Source: an uncultured Candidatus Melainabacteria bacterium
GTDB lineage: Bacteria > Cyanobacteriota > Vampirovibrionia > Gastranaerophilales > Gastranaerophilaceae
Length of the DNA: 64,000 nucleotides
Direction of reading: 5' to 3'
Assembly (NCBI GenBank): GCA_934718085.1
Contig: CAKUZL010000007.1
Location: forward strand, 1-64,000
Of the stretch, positions 42,753 through 51,108 are shown piece after piece (position 1 is the stretch's first letter; every line of letters begins with the position of its first letter). The notes under the pieces are model-generated. The model was not told the DNA's origin, made no database searches, and saw only the letters and a list, made by a program, of their open reading frames with translations. Made by a program: the position numbers and the translations under genes.

Positions 42753-44861
42753 CTAATCCGACACGGGACCCAACACCCGTACAAATTCCGCTATCGAGGT
42801 TTCGCCGTTGATGATATGCGCCAAACACGACTGTTGCAAGGTTCTCATGCCCGAGCCGACCGCGGTTTCTTCAATCTGTAAATCGTGCGCGCCCATTGCG
42901 ATAAGGCGTTTTATTTCCTTCGTGACCCTCATTATCTCGAAAATGCCGATACGTCCTAGATAGCCGTCTTTGTGACAGTTTGCGCAGGCACCCGGTTTGT
43001 AGACCTTCATTTTCATAAACTTTTTGATGTCGTCTTCGTTCGAAAGCACCATTCTGGCTTCTTCTTCGGAAGGGTAATACGCCTGTTTGCATTGCGGGCA
43101 GAGCCTTCTGACGAGCCGCTGAGCGATAACGCCCGTCAACGTTGACGAAACGAGGTAATCCTTCGCGCCCATTTCGATAAGTCTGGTAATCGTCGAAGCC
43201 GCAGAGTTTGTGTGGATGGTACTGAGCACAAGGTGACCCGTCAACGCCGCCGCAATCGAAGTTTCGATGGTTTCATAATCCCGAATTTCGCCCACCAGAA
43301 TGATGTCGGGGTCTTGCCGCAAAATCGAGCGCAAACATGTCGAAAAAGTTATGCCCGCTTTCGTATTGATTTGCGATTGGTTAATCCCCTCAATCCTTAT
43401 TTCGACAGGGTCTTCGATGGTCGTAATGTTGATTTTTTCGTCGTTGAGGTTTCTCAATATCGAATACAACGTCGTGGTTTTCCCCGACCCCGTAGGTCCC
43501 GAGGCAAGAATAATGCCGTTCGGAGCACTTTTTATCCGATTGATGAGCTTGATGTCCTCGGGCGTTGCACCGACCAAATCTATCTCACGCTTCGAATTTT
43601 CGAGCGTTTCGGCACCCGCGAGAATACGGATTACCATTTTTTCCTGCATTCCGACGGGCAAGGTGTTTATACGAAAATCGTAGCTTTTGTCTTTGAATTT
43701 AATCGAAAAATTCCCGTCCTGAGGGCGTCTGTGCTCCGCGATATTCATTTTCGACAAAACCTTCAAACGCGTTAAAATCGCGCCTTCGGTTTTTTCGGGC
43801 AGAGTGACGACCTCGTGCAAAACGCCGTCTATTCTGTATCTTACCGAATAATGCTTAATTCTCGGTTCGATGTGAATATCACTGGCTCTCATCGCGATTG
43901 CATCGGCAATAAGCTTGTTTACGAATTTTACGACGGTCGAATCGTCGCGCACAAGCTCTTTTTCCGCCTGCTCCCAAAGCGACTCTTTGCTGCCGAACTC
44001 CATCGCTTCCTGTTCGATTTTTTTGATGTACTGAGTCGTTTCTTTTCGCGACTCGCTGTAGTACATATCGACGCACTGCGAAAACTCGAAATACGTTATC
44101 AACAAAGGCTGAGGCTTCATTCCCGTCAAATAAACGATATCGTTGATAACTTTTTTGTCGCCGGGGTTCACCATCCCCACTACAAGCGTCTTTCCGTCGC
44201 ATTTTATCGGAATTACGCGGTTTATTTTTACGAAATCGTCCGGCAGTATCGCAAGCGTTTTTCTGTCAAATTTCACGCTCGAAATATCAAGCGCGCGCAT
44301 GCCCGTCTGCTCGCAAAGAACTTTTCTGACGTCCTCGAGCGAAACGAACCCTTTTTGAACCAGCACCGCGCCTATCGGAATGCCCTGTTTCTTCGAGATA
44401 ACCAACGCGTCGAAGATTTGTTCTTCGGTGACGAGGTTCTTTTTAAGCAGAATATCGCCTATTCTGAGCCTGTCGGTGTCCGTTTTGGAAGGCGCCGCGC
44501 CTTTTCCTTCTTCGTCGTCTCCGTAAACGGCGTTCATGGACATTTCGGAGGCTTCCGCCGCGACTTTTTTGATTTGCGAAATGCTTGCCATGTGTTCGTC
44601 GGTGCGAACAATCAGCGAGTTGAACGTTTGCTTGTCAACGACCGTAAACTCGTACTTTGCGTCGTGTTTGAGCTTCGAGTCCATAAGCTCGGCGACTTCG
44701 TCTTTTTTGTCTCCGTCAAGAATCAAAACGTCGTAAATCCCGTTTTGAATACCTATCGGAATAAATCCCGAGCCTATCAAATCTTCGTAATTGAATTTTC
44801 TCAAATTCGCATAGTCGATATGTTTTTCTATTTCGTTTACATCGTTGGTATTTATAGCCAT
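42753..44861 (-). CDS. pilB: type IV pilus/type II secretion assembly ATPase PilB/GspE
   Basis: A 702-residue ATPase: an extra N-terminal region (1-115), a MshEN-type domain (LRIGDILLKKNLVTEEQIFD, IPIGAVLVQKGFVSLEDVRK), and the secretion ATPase core with ASGPTGSGKTTTLYSIL (Walker A), EDPVEIRIEGINQSQIN (Asp box), ILVGEIRDYETIETSIAAAL (Walker B), LSTIHTNSAASTITRL (His box) and a four-cysteine zinc motif CPQC..CANC. The MshEN domain can bind cyclic di-GMP in some proteins. It lies between pilQ and pilC in one operon. Confidence 0.95.
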   Translation of the reverse strand: MAINTNDVNEIEKHIDYANLRKFNYEDLIGSGFIPIGIQNGIYDVLILDGDKKDEVAELMDSKLKHDAKYEFTVVDKQTFNSLIVRTDEHMASISQIKKVAAEASEMSMNAVYGDDEEGKGAAPSKTDTDRLRIGDILLKKNLVTEEQIFDALVISKKQGIPIGAVLVQKGFVSLEDVRKVLCEQTGMRALDISSVKFDRKTLAILPDDFVKINRVIPIKCDGKTLVVGMVNPGDKKVINDIVYLTGMKPQPLLITYFEFSQCVDMYYSESRKETTQYIKKIEQEAMEFGSKESLWEQAEKELVRDDSTVVKFVNKLIADAIAMRASDIHIEPRIKHYSVRYRIDGVLHEVVTLPEKTEGAILTRLKVLSKMNIAEHRRPQDGNFSIKFKDKSYDFRINTLPVGMQEKMVIRILAGAETLENSKREIDLVGATPEDIKLINRIKSAPNGIILASGPTGSGKTTTLYSILRNLNDEKINITTIEDPVEIRIEGINQSQINTKAGITFSTCLRSILRQDPDIILVGEIRDYETIETSIAAALTGHLVLSTIHTNSAASTITRLIEMGAKDYLVSSTLTGVIAQRLVRRLCPQCKQAYYPSEEEARMVLSNEDDIKKFMKMKVYKPGACANCHKDGYLGRIGIFEIMRVTKEIKRLIAMGAHDLQIEETAVGSGMRTLQQSCLAHIINGETSIAEFVRVLGPVSD

Positions 44862-44878
44862 TTCACCGTTTCCGATTA

Positions 44879-46738
44879 TTAAAGTCGTTTTACGTCTTCC
44901 GTATCTTCAATTATACGCGGAGTTATCAAAAGTACAAGCTCGTTTTTGCTTTTCGTTGTAATCGTGTTTCTGAAAAACACTCCGAGCACGGGGATATCGC
45001 CCAAAATCGGGATTTTGCTTACGTTGTCGGACTCGGTTTCGTAAATCAGACCGCCGAGAACGAGAGTTTCGCCGTTTTTGACTCTGATGGTGTTAAGTTC
45101 GAGGTTTCTTCTTTTCAGCAAAGTCGCAGCGAGTTCCTTTTCTTCCAGAGGATCACCCGTTTTGGGGTTATAAAGAATGTTGTAAACCTTACCCGCTTCG
45201 ATACTGTAGTCGACGCCCAAATCCATCGTCACGTAGCCGTCGGGCGAAATAAACGGAACTATCGAAATTTTCATACCCTGGTCGTCGCCGATTTCGTAGG
45301 TACGTTCGACGGTCGGAACCAGCGCGCCAGTTGAGTTTTGAACCTGCGCGTCAACCTTTTCGACATAGTCCTGAGTCATATCGATGACAGACTCTCTGCC
45401 GTTCGTAACAATGATTTTCGGGTTTTGAAGCACTCTGCCCTTGTCGTTGGACTCAACCCATTTTATCGCGTCGTACAAGGCGCGGGGTCCCGTTCCGAAG
45501 GTTTGCGGCGCGCCCGATCTGTCGCCGAGGAAAATCAATTTTCCGAGAGACAAAATCCCGCCGTGGAACTGCATCGGCACGGTTCCGTTCTGGAACACCC
45601 AGTCGTTTTCGAACTGTTTCGAAGCTTCTTCTTTAAGTTCGAGCACGACGAACTCGAGAACCGCCTGAGGCTGTTTTCTGTCGTGCATTGTTATGAATTC
45701 GTTGATGAGGTTGATTTGGTCGGGAGAGCCGCCCATAACGGTGATTGTTCCCAATCCCGAGTGGTAAATGACGCTCATGTTGCCCGCTTTGAACGACGCC
45801 AATCCGCCGCCCGAAGTTCCGCTGCCCGTCTTGGTATCGACGCTGCAGGCAATCGTTCCGCCGCCGAGTTCGAGCCCTTTATCAGAACCCGACCGCGAAG
45901 ATGACCCCGAAGAAGAGTGTCCGCTTCCCGAAGAACTGTAACTGGAGCCCGAACCTCTGCTCGAAGAACGTCCCGACGACGAAGAAGACGCCGCGCCCGT
46001 AAACGTTCCCGCCAATTTTTGTTGTCCCGACGAAGAAACGTTTGTAAACAAAGTGTTACAAAGCAAAGTCGCCATTTCTTTCGGGGTTACGTGGTTGACC
46101 TTGTAAACGGTCGATGTCGGCTTCAGGTCGATTTTTTTGATGACGTTCATCGCCATGTTGTAGTCGTCCTGAGTTCCGAAAATTATTATCTCGTTTTTCG
46201 AAGGGTTCGTAACAACGATTTTACCTTCGGAAAGCCCCGGTTTGCCGAGTCCGAAGACGTTGGTGTTCAAAAAGTCCGCTATCGAAGCCGCGCTCGTGTA
46301 TTTTATCGGAATAACGCGCATTTCGTTCTTCGCGACGTTGGATTTTTTAGCCTGAGACGCGGACATAATCATAAACGTGCCGTTGTTTTTGTAATACGAC
46401 AAATCGGTCATTTCGATAATCATTTTGAACGCTTTGTCGAGCGTTACGTCAACAAGGTCAAGCGTTACGGTTCCTTTTACCGACTCGTGAAAAATAATGT
46501 TCATGCCCGACTTGTCGGCGAGCATTCTCAGAACCTGTTTGACGTCGGTATCGCGGAAAGTCAGGGTGATTTTGCGATTACCGTTCGGAATGGTGCTTGA
46601 TTGAAACACCACGTTTGTCGGAGCGGTGTTGTCAAAATCCCAGGCTTTGCAAAGGACTTCGGGCGAAATGACCGACGAGGTCAGCATTGCGCCGAGAACC
46701 GCGTATGAAATTTTCTTTTTCAGCTGCCGATTAAGCAT
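44879..46738 (-). CDS. pilQ: secretin PilQ/GspD
   Basis: A 619-residue outer-membrane secretin. After a signal-like N-terminus (residues 1-30) are an STN domain (KITLTFRDTDVKQVLRMLAD), N-domains (VIPIKYTSAASIADFLNTNV, YKVNHVTPKEMATLLCNTLF), a long Ser/Gly-rich linker (about 255-300), and a secretin domain (QAVLEFVVLELKEEASKQFE, LQNPKIIVTNGRESVIDMTQ, TIRVKNGETLVLGGLIYET, IPILGDIPVLGVFFRNT). It forms the outer-membrane pore through which pili or secreted proteins pass. First after the pilP-like gene. Confidence 0.95.
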   Translation of the reverse strand: MLNRQLKKKISYAVLGAMLTSSVISPEVLCKAWDFDNTAPTNVVFQSSTIPNGNRKITLTFRDTDVKQVLRMLADKSGMNIIFHESVKGTVTLDLVDVTLDKAFKMIIEMTDLSYYKNNGTFMIMSASQAKKSNVAKNEMRVIPIKYTSAASIADFLNTNVFGLGKPGLSEGKIVVTNPSKNEIIIFGTQDDYNMAMNVIKKIDLKPTSTVYKVNHVTPKEMATLLCNTLFTNVSSSGQQKLAGTFTGAASSSSSGRSSSRGSGSSYSSSGSGHSSSGSSSRSGSDKGLELGGGTIACSVDTKTGSGTSGGGLASFKAGNMSVIYHSGLGTITVMGGSPDQINLINEFITMHDRKQPQAVLEFVVLELKEEASKQFENDWVFQNGTVPMQFHGGILSLGKLIFLGDRSGAPQTFGTGPRALYDAIKWVESNDKGRVLQNPKIIVTNGRESVIDMTQDYVEKVDAQVQNSTGALVPTVERTYEIGDDQGMKISIVPFISPDGYVTMDLGVDYSIEAGKVYNILYNPKTGDPLEEKELAATLLKRRNLELNTIRVKNGETLVLGGLIYETESDNVSKIPILGDIPVLGVFFRNTITTKSKNELVLLITPRIIEDTEDVKRL

Positions 46739-46761
46739 TTTATTTTCCCCTTATTAAATTA

Positions 46762-47640
46762 TCAATACTGTCTTTTGTACGAACCGCCGAATTTCGATTC
46801 GATGTTGGCGGTTGCCGTGGGCACGGGTCGTTCCGCAACGCCCAAAGGCTCTCCGACGCCCGCTTGATAAACGTTTGCGCCGTCTTTAACCGAAACTTTG
46901 TCTTTTGTTATCGACAAAACGCGATAACTTCCGATAACGTCGCCCGTTCTGACCAGAATATCCGTTCCCCGAACGTTTATTATCGCCGAAGGTCTCGAGC
47001 GGTCATACAAAATCCCGCTGACTTTCGTGGTCATCAGGTCTCTGATTTCCTGCGAACCTTCAAGGTCGGTCGGAGGGTTGATGAGGTCGAAATTAAGCGA
47101 GCCCGCCGATATCGAGGACGGAACCCTGCTCGTCGCCGCGACATACCCTCTCGCGGGCGCGAACGGATTGGCTCTTCCTCCCGTCGGAGTCGCGGACGCC
47201 GCTCTCGGCAAAGTTTGCTTTTCGGCGGTCTTCGAAGCGCCCGAAGCCTTCGTCTTCGACTGCTTTGCGCTCGGCTGAGGCGACTTCAACGCGGGTTCGG
47301 ATTTTTTCGCGGAAGTTCCGTCAAAAACGTCCACCGTCACGAAGTTGTCGTCGTTCACGGTCTTTGACATCGCCGTTGCGGGAATGTCGGTCGTAATGGT
47401 TATTTCTTCAAGGTTTTCGCCCGTCTTGTCGTGAACGTCGGTTTTTGTCTTCACAAACCCCGCAACGCCCGACATAAACGTCAGACCCGCCATTGCCCAA
47501 AGACAAACTTCGAAAAGTTTGTTGTCGTTTCTTTTACGTTTTTTCGCGGTGCAGGCGCAAACCGTGCGTTTCGTTTTTTTCGCCGTTTTCGACCCGTCGG
47601 TAAAATTTTCGTTGTGCCATTCGTTGGATTTATTCAACAT
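46762..47640 (-). CDS. PilP/GspC-like inner-membrane protein
   Basis: A 292-residue protein with a basic cytoplasmic head (1-38), one membrane helix (about 40-58, FEVCLWAMAGLTFMSGVAGF), a long Ser/Pro/Ala-rich periplasmic linker and a C-terminal beta domain (about 195-275): VSGILYDRSRPSAIINVRGT, LVRTGDVIGSYRVLSITKDK. This GILYDxxxPSAIIN pattern is that of PilP/GspC HR domains, which link the inner-membrane complex to the secretin. It precedes pilQ by 23 bp. PilM, PilN and PilO genes are not here. The promoter is probably the TATAAT at 47687-47692 (minus strand), with AGAGGG as ribosome-binding site. Confidence 0.75.
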   Translation of the reverse strand: MLNKSNEWHNENFTDGSKTAKKTKRTVCACTAKKRKRNDNKLFEVCLWAMAGLTFMSGVAGFVKTKTDVHDKTGENLEEITITTDIPATAMSKTVNDDNFVTVDVFDGTSAKKSEPALKSPQPSAKQSKTKASGASKTAEKQTLPRAASATPTGGRANPFAPARGYVAATSRVPSSISAGSLNFDLINPPTDLEGSQEIRDLMTTKVSGILYDRSRPSAIINVRGTDILVRTGDVIGSYRVLSITKDKVSVKDGANVYQAGVGEPLGVAERPVPTATANIESKFGGSYKRQY

Positions 47641-47791
47641 TTCGGGTTATCCCTCTTAATTCCGTACTCAAGGTACCGTATTGTAAATTATATATTGAAC
47701 CGTGCTCAAGAGTATCATTCATATTGCGTATAAATCGGTCGCGGTTCTTTATTATGAATTTTACCCCGCGGTTTGTAAAAAAAATTTTATT

Positions 47792-47820
47792 TTGATAAAA
47801 AATACGGTATATAGTATAGT
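47792..47820 (+). promoter_or_regulatory. promoter of the U32-like gene
   Basis: TTGATA (47792-47797), 17-base spacer, TATAGT (47815-47820). Good sigma70 match, 30 bases before the start codon with AAAGGA between. Confidence 0.65.
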
Positions 47821-47849
47821 TAAATCATACAAACAAAGGACAAACCCGA

Positions 47850-49541
47850 GTGAAAAATATTTACGTTATCGCTCCCGTCAAAAAACCGGAAGATATCGAA
47901 TTGTTTTCAAAGAGCACGAATTGCAGGAATTTTTACGTGTACCACGGAAAGTTCGTCAACGGCAATTTCGCTTATGTTGAAGACTTTATCAAAAAAGCTC
48001 GGGCGACGGGCGTGAAAATTTACGTGAATTTCAAGCACAACATCACGGAGCGCGATACGACGAACGTTGAAAAGTTCTTGAAATACCTTGCAAAAACGGA
48101 CATCGACGGAATTTTCGTAAACAGTTACGCGGTTTTGGAGATGTTAAAATCAACCGACGTGAAATTTGAGGTCATAATCGACTCGTACTTTGACATTCAC
48201 AACCTTTCGGGGCTGAATTTCATCCGAACGTTCAAGCGACCGCAGAAAATTATCGTGACGGAGGAGGTTTACGTCAAAAACCTTGAAATCATTAAGAGTC
48301 ACACCGATATGTCGATGGGGGTCGATTCGGACAATTTGCCCTGGTGCGCGGGCGACGTGATAAATTCGGGGGCGGCGGATTTTGTTGTAATAAAAGGGAA
48401 ATTCGGGAATTCGGCGGAGATAGAGCAGGGGATAAAACTTGTCGAACAAATTCTGGAAAAGCCCGACTCGTGCGAGAAAAAGCACCTTCCGTTCAAACAC
48501 AACCGCAACTGTTATTATCAGACGAACCATTTTTCGGGCGAAATTATCAATTCGAGGGGGGAAAATTTCGCGTTTTCCAAGTACATTAAGCCTTTCGACC
48601 GAAAGATAAAGCGCACGAGGTTCAAATCGAAGGAGGACTACGCCGGCATCGCAATTCCGAAAATCAACCTGCGACTGAGTTCTCTGGCACAATTGAAGGA
48701 GCTCGAAAAATTCATCAAGAAGCACAAAATGAACCCGGTTTATTCGATAGAATACGGCGAAATCATCAATACCGCGGACCTTGCGGTGAACAGTTTTTCG
48801 CTTGTAATCGTCAAGGTAAAATCGTTTTGTGAGAATTACGGAATAAAATTTCAGTACGGCACGCCGAGAATACTTATAGAAAGGGATTTTTGGCGGGTTT
48901 ACAACGACGCTAAAAGTTTTTGTCTGAAATCCGAGCCCGATTCCGTGGTGATAAACAACATCGGATATTTCGGCGCGTTCGTGAAAGACCCCGAACTCAA
49001 CGGAATTGCGGCGGAAACGGGCACGGGGATAAACCTTATGAACAGTATGTCGATAAGATGTCTGAACGACATTTTTCCGCTGAAAACGGTTGATTTCACG
49101 TCGTTTCGAGACCTCAACAACATCAGTCTGTGCATAAAACGTCTGAAAGACATCGTTCCGAACAGAAAGCTGACCGTGAGCGGAAACGTGCGGGTTCCGT
49201 CGTTGGGGCTTTGTCCGCTGAACGGCGACCCCGCGATACTTTCGAGGTTGTCGTGCAAAGCACCGTGCCAAAAGGGAAGTTTCGCGATAGAAGACCCGAA
49301 TTTGCACGAAATTTACCCGTTCATAACCGACGGATTTTGCAGAATGCACATGTTCAAAGAGGCGCTGCTCGACTTGACTCCGTACGTCAGAAACCTCGAA
49401 AAAAACGGGATTAACGAGTTCGTCATCGACCTGAGCTCGCTCAGCGAAAAATATGTCCCGATTTTGCTCACGAACTTCCTCAACTCGCTCTGCAACACCG
49501 CCCCGACGCAGCTGCCCGTCCTCACCGAACATTTGATGTAA
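47850..49541 (+). CDS. U32-family (peptidase/hydroxylase-like) protein
   Basis: A 563-residue protein that starts at GTG with AAAGGA upstream. It looks like two TIM-barrel U32-like halves. The first has DGIFVNSYAVLEML and FVVIKGKFGNSAEIEQGIKL; the second has AGIAIPKINLRLSSL, PDSVVINNIGYFG and a cysteine-rich end (LGLCPLNG, SCKAPCQKGSF, GFCRMHMFKEA) that may bind an iron-sulfur cluster as in UbiU/UbiV and RlhA. U32 proteins are now mostly seen as prephenate-dependent hydroxylases or tRNA/rRNA modifiers, not proteases. The match is distant, so the exact role is open. Transcribed on its own. Confidence 0.6.
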   Translation: MKNIYVIAPVKKPEDIELFSKSTNCRNFYVYHGKFVNGNFAYVEDFIKKARATGVKIYVNFKHNITERDTTNVEKFLKYLAKTDIDGIFVNSYAVLEMLKSTDVKFEVIIDSYFDIHNLSGLNFIRTFKRPQKIIVTEEVYVKNLEIIKSHTDMSMGVDSDNLPWCAGDVINSGAADFVVIKGKFGNSAEIEQGIKLVEQILEKPDSCEKKHLPFKHNRNCYYQTNHFSGEIINSRGENFAFSKYIKPFDRKIKRTRFKSKEDYAGIAIPKINLRLSSLAQLKELEKFIKKHKMNPVYSIEYGEIINTADLAVNSFSLVIVKVKSFCENYGIKFQYGTPRILIERDFWRVYNDAKSFCLKSEPDSVVINNIGYFGAFVKDPELNGIAAETGTGINLMNSMSIRCLNDIFPLKTVDFTSFRDLNNISLCIKRLKDIVPNRKLTVSGNVRVPSLGLCPLNGDPAILSRLSCKAPCQKGSFAIEDPNLHEIYPFITDGFCRMHMFKEALLDLTPYVRNLEKNGINEFVIDLSSLSEKYVPILLTNFLNSLCNTAPTQLPVLTEHLM

Positions 49542-49588
49542 AATTTTTTCGAAAGTTGTGGTAAAATAAAACCGAAAAGGTGAAAAAG

Positions 49589-50575
49589 ATGATAAATACC
49601 GTAAATAAAACAGATAACCTCCACGAACTCGCGATGTCGGTACTCGACATCGAGGCCGGCGCGATTTTGGCACTCAAGCCCCGCATCGGCGAAAACCTTC
49701 AAAAAGCCGTGGATTTGATTATTTCAAGGCGCGGTCGCGTGATTGTCACGGGCATGGGAAAATCGGGGCACATCGCACGAAAAATTGCCGCAACGCTTTC
49801 ATCCACGGGCACTCCGGCGTATTTTCTGCACCCCGCGGAAAGCACTCACGGCGACTCCGGGGTCATAACCCGCGAAGATACGGTGATTGCGATTTCCAAC
49901 AGCGGCGAAACCTCCGAGTTGCTTGCTCTTTTGCCGTTGATAAAACGCTTTGAGGTTCCCCTGATTGCGTTTACGGGAAAAATGTCCTCGACCCTCGCGA
50001 CTATGGCGGACATAATTTTCGACGTCTCGGTCGAAAAAGAAGCCTGCCCGCTCGGAAAAGCCCCGACCGCAAGCACGACGGCAACCCTCGCAACGGGCGA
50101 CATGCTTGCCGTTTGCCTGCTCAAACGCCGCGGTTTTTCGGAAGAAGATTTCCTGATGTTCCACCCCTCCGGCACGCTCGGAAAAGGAATTTTATATAAA
50201 ACCGAAGACCTTATGATAAAAGGCGAAGAGCTTCCCGTGGCAAGCGAAAACGACAAATTCACCGACGTCGTCAAACTTATTTCCGACAAAAAACTCGGAT
50301 GCGCTTTGATTGAGGACGCAAACGGCGTACTTACGGGCATTTTGACCGACGGCGACATCAGAAGAATTTTACTTAAATATAACGACGTAAAAAATTTGAA
50401 TATAAAAGAAGTTATGACGAAAAACCCGAAAACCATTGCGGGAAGCCTTCTTGCGGTGAAGGCGCTCGCGAAAATGGAAAAGTATTCGGTGACGGCGATA
50501 CCCGTTTGTGACGCGCAAAACCGCCCCGTCGGGCTGATTCACATACATAATCTTTTGAAAGCGGGGGTGGCGTAA
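49589..50575 (+). CDS. kdsD: arabinose-5-phosphate isomerase (KdsD/KpsF)
   Basis: A 328-residue enzyme: SIS domain (about 25-170, with RGRVIVTGMGKSGHIARKIA, STGTPAYFLHPAESTHGDSG, ISNSGETSELL and EACPLGKAPTASTTATLATG) and two CBS domains (about 195-328, GCALIEDANGVLTGILTDGDI, VTAIPVCDAQNRPVGLIHIH). It makes arabinose-5-phosphate from ribulose-5-phosphate, the first Kdo step. ATG 49589 follows AAAGGTG; the stop overlaps the kdsC start by one base. Full length for the family. Confidence 0.95.
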   Translation: MINTVNKTDNLHELAMSVLDIEAGAILALKPRIGENLQKAVDLIISRRGRVIVTGMGKSGHIARKIAATLSSTGTPAYFLHPAESTHGDSGVITREDTVIAISNSGETSELLALLPLIKRFEVPLIAFTGKMSSTLATMADIIFDVSVEKEACPLGKAPTASTTATLATGDMLAVCLLKRRGFSEEDFLMFHPSGTLGKGILYKTEDLMIKGEELPVASENDKFTDVVKLISDKKLGCALIEDANGVLTGILTDGDIRRILLKYNDVKNLNIKEVMTKNPKTIAGSLLAVKALAKMEKYSVTAIPVCDAQNRPVGLIHIHNLLKAGVA

Positions 50576-51108
50576 TGAACGGATTTGCGGAATACAAATT
50601 TGCCGCAAAGGCAAAGATAGCAGTGTTTGACGTCGACGGAGTAATGACCGACGGCTCGATAACCTACGATTCGGACGGAAAAGAGTACAAAACGTTTAAC
50701 GCAAAGGACGGACAGGGGCTCGTAATGCTGAACAGAGCGGGTATCAAAACCGCGGTCATTACCGCAAGAACCTCCCCGATTGTGGCAAAACGCTTTGAAG
50801 AACTGGGTTTCACCCGAATTTATCAGGGTCAGAAAAATAAGGAAATCGCGCTCGACGAAATGATTTACGAATTTGACCTCAAATACGACCAAATCGCTTA
50901 TATGGGCGACGATTTGCCCGATATTTGCATTCTTCGGAAAGTCGGAATTTCGGCGTGCCCCTCGGACGCGGTCGACGAAGTCAAACGGGTTTGCAGATTC
51001 GTATCGTCGAAAGAAGGCGGAAAAGGCGCAGTACGCGAGCTTTGCGACGTTATTCTGAAAAACAAAATTATGCTCTCGAAAGGTTCTTCGGATGAAAATC
51101 TCAAATAA
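50575..51108 (+). CDS. kdsC: 3-deoxy-manno-octulosonate 8-phosphatase
   Basis: A 177-residue HAD-family phosphatase of the small KdsC type without cap domain: AVFDVDGVMTDGSITY (nucleophile Asp in DVDGV), VITARTSPIV (motif II), QGQKNKEIALDEMI and GDDLPDICILRKVGISACPS (motif IV). It removes phosphate from Kdo-8-phosphate. With kdsD it forms a translationally linked pair. Its last 17 bases overlap the start of the next frame. Confidence 0.95.
   Translation: MNGFAEYKFAAKAKIAVFDVDGVMTDGSITYDSDGKEYKTFNAKDGQGLVMLNRAGIKTAVITARTSPIVAKRFEELGFTRIYQGQKNKEIALDEMIYEFDLKYDQIAYMGDDLPDICILRKVGISACPSDAVDEVKRVCRFVSSKEGGKGAVRELCDVILKNKIMLSKGSSDENLK

Noticed and set aside
47850..49541. Active U32 collagenase-type protease
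   Set aside because: The typical U32 protease signature is not clear, and the cysteine-rich end fits modification or hydroxylation members better.
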